DNA of 64,000 bases, from the NCBI RefSeq assembly GCF_023922585.1, contig NZ_JAMFTN010000029.1:1-64000 (forward strand), in the 5' to 3' direction. This document shows positions 57,543-64,000 of the stretch, piece after piece. Source of the DNA: Aliidiomarina quisquiliarum. Lineage in GTDB: Bacteria; Pseudomonadota; Gammaproteobacteria; Enterobacterales; Alteromonadaceae. A program made the translations under genes and the position numbers. The first letter of the stretch is position 1, and each line of letters starts with the position of its first letter. The notes beneath the pieces are model-generated. The model had not been told where the DNA came from. It was given only the letters and a program-made list of their open reading frames with translations, and made no database searches.

Positions 57543-59241
57543 TATTACTAAGCTCCCCTGTTATATGTACATTCCGAAGCTTTACAAATTCTGGATCTAG
57601 CCTGCGGTGTACATCTACTGAAAACAGCCGCTCTAACTTCGCAAGAGTAGGTGTAGATACGCCTGTTGAAGAAATCAATGTTACGCGATCCAAATAACCA
57701 TTATTCATCATGGCATAAAGTGCTGACATTCTTAAAACCTTAGCTCGACCTTGCAATACTCTGGTGCAAATATGTTTTAAGCTAATTACATTGTTGTGAA
57801 ACAAGTAGTAATGTTTACGTTGATGCTCTGGTTGAGCATGCCATTGGGGTAATTCCTTTTCAGCCAGTATTTGAACAATATTCTCTATGTGTTTTGGTAA
57901 ATTTAGCCAAATACTTGAAGGACGAATAACACAGCGACCTGAATCGTTAATATTAAAATCAGACAGTTTCAAGTTGTAAACTCGGTTTGTCGTTAATCCT
58001 AATTTACAAACAAACCATGCAATGAGGTATTCTGTGTCAGACACAGATCCTCTTAGTGATTTTATGAATTTATTGAGAATAGTTGGTGGTACTATTTTTG
58101 GCCTTGGTGTTTCAACTAAAACCGTCCCTGTTCTACGTGGCTTTTGCATACCCTGCTTTCTAAAAGGGTTTCTCTTTCCTTCTGTAAAACTGATAAAACG
58201 TTTTAGAGGATTTGTCATCATCCTGCCTTTCGATGCTAAATAATCCACTACGTCTCGGTTTCTAATGCCTTCCCAAGCTGTAAATCCTTTACTGGCTAGG
58301 TAAACACAAAAGCCTATAGCTTCAAACATTTCATGACGAATGTAATTAGCATCTCTTTCGTGTTTTTGCTTAATAAGGCGCTCGTAACGTCTTTCTATTT
58401 TTTCTTTATATTCATTAATTACAACCAGTAAACCTTCAGGTAAATCTTCTGGTATATAAACTTTTGCCATTGGCTTTCTTGTTGCTAAATCAAGTTCAGT
58501 CAACGCTTTAGCGATAAATTTTTTTAACTCAGGTGTAGAATATTTCAGTAATATATACCTTTGCGTTGGCTCAAGAGACTTCAAAAATTCACCCAATTTT
58601 AGTGGCTCTTCTGAGCACTCCTCAGCCAACTTCTTAAGCAACATTTTCAATTCAGGAACACAAGAGATACGTGGATCTGTTTCCTTAATTGTCACCACAC
58701 AAAGTTTTTTAATCAAATTATCTTGATTTAACCAACAATTAGAGTGCTCTGGAGGCATTGCTTTGCAATATTGCATACCACATGAGCGAGGATAATGGCC
58801 TTTTGTTTGTAGTATGTGAGCATCACAGAAATCACAGCTTCTGGCTGAAGCTGATTTTGATATTTTCTGGTTTTTTTGGTCTTGTAGCGGAATCGATCCC
58901 TCGAAAATCTTTTTCAAAACAGGATGAATATAATCCCAAATAAATTTACGCTCTTCTCCAGAAAGGGTATAAAAAAATTCACGTATTTGTTCGTTGCTGT
59001 CTGAATATTCTTCACCTAAGCGTTTAAGAAGAGGTACGATTTCATTGTAGTATTTTCTTTGTGGTGCAATTCCATGCAATGACAAAACACAAAGTTTTTT
59101 TATTACGTTATCGTTTGTTAGCCAGCAATCAGATGCATCTTTTGGTACTGTCTCGTCATCTTTATAACCACAAACACGAGGCTTAGTACGAGCAGGATTA
59201 GTGATCTTGGCACTGCAAAAGTCGCATTGACGTTCTTTCAT
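57535..59241 (-). CDS. Large protein with duplicated Cys4 module and tyrosine-recombinase-like C-terminus
   Basis: 568 aa. Two N-terminal modules repeat with period 130: C6-C9-C24-C39 and C136-C139-C154-C169, identical spacing, each followed by W-L, then N-(V/L)-I-K-K-L-C-V and a similar helical segment (LLKRLGEEYS versus LLKKLAEECS). They look like zinc-binding domains. The C-terminal ~200 residues resemble the catalytic fold of tyrosine recombinases: LGLTTNRVYNLKLSDF fits the first Arg region and KVLRMSALYAMMNNGYLDRVTL fits the HxLRH helix with both His replaced. No Tyr is found at the expected nucleophile position (STPTLAKLERL). It is therefore probably a non-catalytic partner of the neighbouring integrase. 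Confidence 0.7.
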   Translation of the reverse strand: MKERQCDFCSAKITNPARTKPRVCGYKDDETVPKDASDCWLTNDNVIKKLCVLSLHGIAPQRKYYNEIVPLLKRLGEEYSDSNEQIREFFYTLSGEERKFIWDYIHPVLKKIFEGSIPLQDQKNQKISKSASARSCDFCDAHILQTKGHYPRSCGMQYCKAMPPEHSNCWLNQDNLIKKLCVVTIKETDPRISCVPELKMLLKKLAEECSEEPLKLGEFLKSLEPTQRYILLKYSTPELKKFIAKALTELDLATRKPMAKVYIPEDLPEGLLVVINEYKEKIERRYERLIKQKHERDANYIRHEMFEAIGFCVYLASKGFTAWEGIRNRDVVDYLASKGRMMTNPLKRFISFTEGKRNPFRKQGMQKPRRTGTVLVETPRPKIVPPTILNKFIKSLRGSVSDTEYLIAWFVCKLGLTTNRVYNLKLSDFNINDSGRCVIRPSSIWLNLPKHIENIVQILAEKELPQWHAQPEHQRKHYYLFHNNVISLKHICTRVLQGRAKVLRMSALYAMMNNGYLDRVTLISSTGVSTPTLAKLERLFSVDVHRRLDPEFVKLRNVHITGELSNNG

Positions 59242-59247
59242 AAGAAA

Positions 59248-59697
59248 CTACGAACCTTTAATCTTATCATGTGATAAGTGCGAGACTGACGGGCCAAGCA
59301 CATCAGATAGATCCACAATTTCTTTTGCTTTTTTCTGCTGCACAGTGCTCATCGATGAGCCTAATGCATCAGTATTCTGATTATTGCCTGCCTGTTTTGT
59401 AATATTGCCATACTTAAAAGGCAATAAACGATTTTGGATTGTTGAGAGATCGGATTCTGAAGCGTTTTCTATTTGAGTCTCGAAAAGATCACCTGGTAAA
59501 CATTGTAGCTCATTACAAATCGCCTCAATCATTTTTAGCGTTAAAGTAACGTTGTCATCACGAAATTTTCTGCTTAATGCAGAGCGAGTAATTGACCAAC
59601 CTTGATGATTTGTCAGTCGTTCTGCCATTTCTTCAAAAGTTGCGACTCCTTGATCTTTCATCAAAACGTCCAACCTATTTTTAAGTTTAATCTTCAT
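59248..59697 (-). CDS. XRE/Cro-type HTH protein of the recombination operon
   Basis: 149 aa. An N-terminal Cro/C1-type HTH (about 18-72): FEEMAERLTNHQGWSITRSA, then LSRKFRDDNVTLTLKMIEAI and CNELQCLPGDLFE. The C-terminal half is unstructured and shows no motif. Six bases separate it from the large recombinase-like gene and 9 bp from int. It is a good candidate to bind the palindromes upstream of int, as repressor or directionality factor. Confidence 0.78.
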   Translation of the reverse strand: MKIKLKNRLDVLMKDQGVATFEEMAERLTNHQGWSITRSALSRKFRDDNVTLTLKMIEAICNELQCLPGDLFETQIENASESDLSTIQNRLLPFKYGNITKQAGNNQNTDALGSSMSTVQQKKAKEIVDLSDVLGPSVSHLSHDKIKGS

Positions 59698-59706
59698 TTT
59701 TTATTC

Positions 59707-60882
59707 CTATTCATCTTCATCATCGAAGAAATTAATTGCCCTATTTACCTCGTTGGCAGCGTCCAGAGGGACGGGATGATAATAGCCCAGCGTTGTATAT
59801 AAATTTTTATGACGCATATATTTCTGAGCAATCTCAGGAGAATACAATGGCACCATCAACGTGCATCCAGTATGCCTCAACGTATGTGGCGTCACCTTCT
59901 TCGGAGAAGAAAGGCATTCAGAAACTATGTTGTTTAAGCGTTTTCTGAACGTGTTGCAAGAAACCACTCCGCCTTGCTCACTCGGAAAAAGCAGATTTGA
60001 TACTATAAATTTCTCGCCATCATAAGTACAAATACCATCATCCTTACCTTTGCGCCTTAACAGTATTTTTTGCCTAACAGAGTTAATATACCACTTTAGT
60101 AACTCATGGATCGCAGGCTCTCTCATTGGGACTGTACCCGTTACACTGTTTTTGCCTGTCACGGTCAGCAGACCAAAATCACCAAAACGCGCCATTCTAA
60201 TATCGTGATGTGCGTGAAAATCTGTCAACTGCAACTTAATTAGTTCACTAACACGTAAAGAGAAATGAATACAGATATGGAACATCACTCTATCGCGTTG
60301 AAGAGGTAATAGCGATTTACTCTTGCTCTGATATGCAGCTGTAATTTGACGAAGAAACTCTTTATCAATGGTATCAATCTGCTCCGGATTAAGCGCCCAT
60401 CCCTTTAGGCTTTTATTGCTCTTTGCACGCTTAACGGCAATGCTGTTTTCGTCATTAACGAAAGGAACAGGCCTCACGTTAAAAGTCCTCTGGATTTCGT
60501 TTATACGCTCAAGCTGAAACAAGAATGTCTGGAAGCTTCTCCAGGCTGAGCAATAGCATGCATGACTTTGAGGACTGATAGTGTTGCCAGTTTTAGGATC
60601 GACTTTGCTATCAAAGAAATCAATAACGTGTTTTGGGTTTAGCTCCCATGGAGCAACACGGTGGTATCGTAGTAAACGCTCAAGGTTATTAAAGTGGTTT
60701 TCGATAGTTTTTACATTAAGTCCGATTTGAAAACGTGATTGCGCCTTCCAGTCCTTAATGAGATTCAGCGCAAAAGACCGTTTCTCTTCTGGTAGGTAAC
60801 TAAAGTCACGATCAACCTCACCCTTCGTTTTTTCCGAAGGTTTACTATTGTCCGTGCAATTAATGGCATATACGTTCTTCAT
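59707..60882 (-). CDS. Tyrosine recombinase (integrase) of the island
   Basis: 391 aa from ATG 60882; a GTG 15 codons earlier lies inside a palindrome and is unlikely. SAM-like N-terminal domain (about 40-125) then catalytic domain with the full set: R210 (HFSLRVSELIKLQ), H333 and R336 (TPHTLRHTG), H358 (MRHKNLYTT) and Y367 (GYY). First gene of the operon int-HTH-large partner-GIY-YIG. A possible promoter TTGCAC-17-TATAGT ends 7 nt before the ATG, which would give a leaderless mRNA. It is also positioned to be read by transcription coming from atpDCQR. Confidence 0.93.
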   Translation of the reverse strand: MKNVYAINCTDNSKPSEKTKGEVDRDFSYLPEEKRSFALNLIKDWKAQSRFQIGLNVKTIENHFNNLERLLRYHRVAPWELNPKHVIDFFDSKVDPKTGNTISPQSHACYCSAWRSFQTFLFQLERINEIQRTFNVRPVPFVNDENSIAVKRAKSNKSLKGWALNPEQIDTIDKEFLRQITAAYQSKSKSLLPLQRDRVMFHICIHFSLRVSELIKLQLTDFHAHHDIRMARFGDFGLLTVTGKNSVTGTVPMREPAIHELLKWYINSVRQKILLRRKGKDDGICTYDGEKFIVSNLLFPSEQGGVVSCNTFRKRLNNIVSECLSSPKKVTPHTLRHTGCTLMVPLYSPEIAQKYMRHKNLYTTLGYYHPVPLDAANEVNRAINFFDDEDE

Positions 60883-60911
60883 ACGAACAACTATACAACA
60901 TAAATTGTAAA

Positions 60912-60928
60912 CGTGCAACATTTGCACG
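60912..60928. promoter_or_regulatory. Palindrome over the putative int promoter
   Basis: CGTGCAACATTTGCACG is a perfect inverted repeat with 7-bp arms and a 3-nt centre. It covers the TTGCAC that could be the int -35. A second, nearly identical site lies 72 bp away. Likely binding site for the HTH protein or the integrase. Confidence 0.65.
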
Positions 60929-60983
60929 AATAATAACTAAAATTTTTGATATCGCTGGGTTAGGAGATGGTAGATATGCTAAA

Positions 60984-61000
60984 CGTGCAACTCTTGCACA
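60984..61000. promoter_or_regulatory. Second int-proximal palindrome
   Basis: CGTGCAACTCTTGCACA, one mismatch in the arms. Both copies share flanks (TAAACGTGCAAC before, an A/T-rich AATA-type tail after), so a ~28-bp block is duplicated. It lies 25 bp inside the inferred island end and could be an arm-type recombinase site. Confidence 0.6.
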
Positions 61001-61024
61001 GTAATAGTGGTAATATATCAAGAA

Positions 61025-61057
61025 AAACAAAGTAACGGCATCGGGTGTTAGTTCCAT
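61025..61057 (-). pseudogene. atpB: 5' remnant of atpB at the other end of the island
   Basis: Eleven codons, MELTPDAVTLF, starting directly after the atpR stop (TAAATG) with a strong AAGGAGG upstream. Native N-ATPase AtpB proteins begin with a similar Met-x-Leu/Ile-Ser/Thr-Pro-Asp pattern. After codon 11 the frame runs into island sequence and stops at 60860 (65 codons in all). It joins logically to FEWGW of the other fragment. Confidence 0.8.
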
Positions 61058-61372
61058 TTAGCTTCCTCCTTGGCCAGTAAGGTTAATATTCTTGGCCGAC
61101 TTCACATACCGCACCATAACAATACGCATGAGTAAAAACGCCAACATATAACCCACAATAGACCACAGCGGATGCAGGTATTTAGTCAGTATAAAGCCAA
61201 CACCTAATAGCACTGCTGCACGAGTAAAAAAGCTCAGTACAAGCCAAACAGCTGGGGTATCAGCCGCTAGTGCCAGCCGCATACCCATAGCTAGGCCCAC
61301 AAAAAAAATTGCGCTGGCAGGTAAACCAACAACAAAACCAATCAACATTGCGTGGGGGTCTATGCTTATCAT
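61058..61372 (-). CDS. atpR: N-ATPase accessory membrane protein AtpR
   Basis: 104 aa, three transmembrane helices (about 10-30, 40-62, 70-90). Conserved Arg residues lie in membrane segments (GMRLAL, FTRAAVL, LMRIVMVRYV), a hallmark of AtpR, which together with AtpQ is unique to N-ATPase operons. It overlaps atpQ by 4 bp. The downstream partner atpB is now 22 kb away. Confidence 0.88.
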   Translation of the reverse strand: MISIDPHAMLIGFVVGLPASAIFFVGLAMGMRLALAADTPAVWLVLSFFTRAAVLLGVGFILTKYLHPLWSIVGYMLAFLLMRIVMVRYVKSAKNINLTGQGGS

Positions 61373-61683
61373 TCTTGCTCCTTGTGTTCGTCTTCAATGG
61401 CGGCTTTACTTTGTTCGGCAACCCAGCTTGCTGCGAATATAATACCAAGCACCAGGCCGCCTAAAATAAGCGTAATCGTCCAAGAAAAAGTTTGCGGTGC
61501 CACTTTATTTAACCACATGCCAAGCAAGGCGCCGCCAACCGTTGGCAAAGCCACCGACCAACCAATAACGCCAAAAGCACCAAACCCCTGCAGCGGACTG
61601 TAATTCGAACGCTTACGCATTTTTTCTAATCGTACCGCACGGCGACGTATATGCTCGACCGACGAATCGTGTTTGTTTTCCAT
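61369..61683 (-). CDS. atpQ: N-ATPase accessory membrane protein AtpQ (AtpI-like)
   Basis: 104 aa. A basic N-terminus (RRRAVRLEKMRKR) is followed by two transmembrane helices (about 33-55, 68-92) containing GWSVALPTVGGALLGMWL, similar to AtpI. AtpI proteins assist c-ring assembly in F-ATPases. It overlaps the stop of atpC by one base. Confidence 0.88.
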   Translation of the reverse strand: MENKHDSSVEHIRRRAVRLEKMRKRSNYSPLQGFGAFGVIGWSVALPTVGGALLGMWLNKVAPQTFSWTITLILGGLVLGIIFAASWVAEQSKAAIEDEHKEQE

Positions 61684-62090
61684 TATACGGGCTTCCTTAG
61701 GTCACCAAAGCGGCGCACTATTCCCGCTTCTAAACGCGACAGCGCACTACGGGCAGCGCGCTCTTCTTCATCTACCTCAGTAAAGGTTGCTTCAATACTG
61801 TCGGATAAGGTTGCCAGATCATCGCCTTGCAAGCCACGACGCACGGCAATTTCTGCCGTGTGGCCCTGCTTTACAAACAACCCTTGGTCGATTCCAAAGT
61901 AAAGCTCTTCACCTGTTACAGTGGTTAAAATTAACACCGAAGGCACCAGGCTGGTGACAAAGTCAGTATGGTTCGGTAATACACCAAAGGCACCGTTTTC
62001 CGCCACCGCATAAATACGCGTGGCTTCACCCGTAAACAATAAGCGGGTGGGCAACCGAATATTTACTTTCATTACCTTCGCCAAACTCAT
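61683..62090 (-). CDS. atpC: N-ATPase epsilon subunit
   Basis: 135 aa. N-terminal beta-barrel (about 8-90): VNIRLPTRLLFTGEATRIYA, FGVLPNHTDFVTSLVPS, LYFGIDQGLFVKQGHTAEIA; C-terminal helical hairpin follows (EATFTEVDEEERAARSALSR). It couples the gamma stalk to the c-ring. Two bases separate it from atpD. Confidence 0.93.
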   Translation of the reverse strand: MSLAKVMKVNIRLPTRLLFTGEATRIYAVAENGAFGVLPNHTDFVTSLVPSVLILTTVTGEELYFGIDQGLFVKQGHTAEIAVRRGLQGDDLATLSDSIEATFTEVDEEERAARSALSRLEAGIVRRFGDLRKPV

Positions 62091-62092
62091 GC

Positions 62093-63499
<1,407 letters not shown>

Positions 63500-63553
63500 T
63501 TAGCAACTGTTTTCGTTTCACTTGTTCTTTAACTAGAGTACAGGGTTTACCTA

Positions 63554-63579
63554 TATTAGGTAATGATAATAACCTAATA
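63554..63579. promoter_or_regulatory. Inverted repeat upstream of atpD
   Basis: TATTAGGT (63554-63561) and ACCTAATA (63572-63579), 8-bp arms with a 10-nt centre, 70 bp before the atpD start and between it and the divergent amidase gene. It may be an operator controlling one or both genes. Confidence 0.45.
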
Positions 63580-63683
63580 CTAAAGTAGCGCTGTTGTTTA
63601 AAATCATTAATTTTAGCTATGCTGTTACTTCAATTTAGGCTTTGCAGTGAGATTAGGCCTGCCAACAAGATAAGGGATGAATC

Positions 63684-64000
63684 ATGAACTTTTTAAGCGC
63701 AACTGAAATAGCACAACAAATAAAAAGTGGCACCTTAACATCCACCGCTATTACCCAGCATTATTTGCAGCGCATTGAACAACACAACAATACGCTACAT
63801 GCCTATGTGTATATCGACAGCGCCGCGGCACTACGAAAAGCCACCGAATGTGACCGTATTTATGCCGACACTAAAGCTAACGGCCATTCAATTGAAAGCC
63901 TTGGTCCGCTTTTCGGGGTGCCTATTTGCATTAAAGAAAGTTTTTTGTGGCTTGGTACCGCCACCACCCTAAATTACCCACCCATGAAAAACTTTAAAGC
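63684..64000 (+). CDS. Amidase-signature family protein, 5' part
   Basis: The first ~105 codons of a gene that leaves the window. ATG at 63684 with AAGGGATG upstream. MNFLSATEIAQQIKSGTLTS and GPLFGVPICIKESF are typical of amidase-signature enzymes (GatA-like); K in IKES is the expected catalytic Lys. The Ser-cisSer-Ser part lies outside. It may be a GatA paralogue, a fatty-acid amide hydrolase-type enzyme or another amidase. Divergent from atpD. Confidence 0.85.
   Translation, partial: MNFLSATEIAQQIKSGTLTSTAITQHYLQRIEQHNNTLHAYVYIDSAAALRKATECDRIYADTKANGHSIESLGPLFGVPICIKESFLWLGTATTLNYPPMKNFK

Larger units (their letters stand above)
38672..61024. mobile_element. Integrative element (~22.3 kb) inserted in atpB
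   Basis: The boundaries are inferred from atpB: native sequence stops after codon 11 (61025) and resumes at the codons for FEWGW (about 38672). The element holds, from its right end in this orientation: a four-gene recombination operon (int, HTH protein, large recombinase-like protein, GIY-YIG), a small membrane protein gene, a TetR gene, an aerotaxis/c-di-GMP cargo, an IS10-like element, a type I restriction-modification cargo and a serine recombinase. Its base composition is visibly more AT-rich than the flanks. No tRNA is involved. No conjugation or replication genes are seen, so transfer would need help from another element. Confidence 0.82.

Noticed and set aside
60860-61057. A 65-codon membrane-like ORF at the island end
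   Set aside because: Its first 11 codons are the native atpB start; the rest is translated island sequence in the wrong frame, so it is recorded as a gene remnant.

Overview
This window comes from a gammaproteobacterium, most likely an Alteromonadales relative and possibly of the Idiomarinaceae. That placement is an inference from gene content: S46, S41 and M17 peptidases, PqiABC, UbiK, Rep beside a cytochrome c5, and several c-di-GMP proteins. The backbone has moderate GC. A block at about 38.7-61.0 kb is visibly more AT-rich and clearly foreign.

Layout. (1) 0.3-9.6 kb, minus strand: an S41 peptidase, then a tightly overlapping chain ubiK-pqiA-pqiB-pqiC, a sialidase-fold protein and a BaeSR-like two-component pair. 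(2) 9.7-20.2 kb: rep, a GAF-GAF-GGDEF-EAL protein, cytochrome c5, dinB, an S46 dipeptidyl-peptidase and purEK. (3) 20.3-27.9 kb, plus strand: a MASE1-GGDEF-EAL protein whose 3' end overlaps glpK, followed by the nucleoside salvage run cdd-deoC-deoA-deoB. (4) 27.9-34.4 kb: an esterase, an OsmC protein, a small heat-shock protein with a sigma-32-like promoter, an exported M17 aminopeptidase, an acetyl-CoA hydrolase/CoA-transferase family protein, a thioredoxin-fold protein and nagB. (5) 34.5-63.5 kb, minus strand: an N-ATPase (Na+-type F-ATPase) operon atpD-C-Q-R-B-E-F-A-G, cut in two by an island of about 22.3 kb. (6) At 63.7 kb the 5' end of an amidase-signature gene runs off the window.

The island lies inside the 5' end of atpB. 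Eleven native codons and a strong ribosome-binding site stay next to atpR (61025-61057). The rest of atpB (38001-38714) now starts from an ATG and ribosome-binding site supplied by the island. At its 61-kb end the island has a four-gene recombination operon: a canonical tyrosine recombinase, a small HTH protein, a 568-aa protein with two copies of a Cys4 module fused to a tyrosine-recombinase-like domain that appears inactive, and a GIY-YIG protein. Two near-identical palindromes sit upstream, one over the putative int promoter. At its 38.7-kb end it has repeated terminal sequence, a small unknown gene flanked by an operator-like palindrome pair, and a serine recombinase translationally coupled to a type I restriction-modification system (hsdM-hsdS-hsdR). 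A HipA/PI-kinase-like protein and a DUF5710-like protein follow. The middle carries a second cargo on the opposite strand: an Aer-type receptor, CheV and a globin-coupled GAF/PAS/GGDEF/EAL protein, which looks like a mobile oxygen-sensing chemotaxis and c-di-GMP module. An IS10-like IS4-family element (47724-49053) separates the two cargos, lacks a target duplication and cuts off both neighbouring genes, so it probably accompanied a deletion.

All calls come from reading sequence and motifs. No database search was possible.
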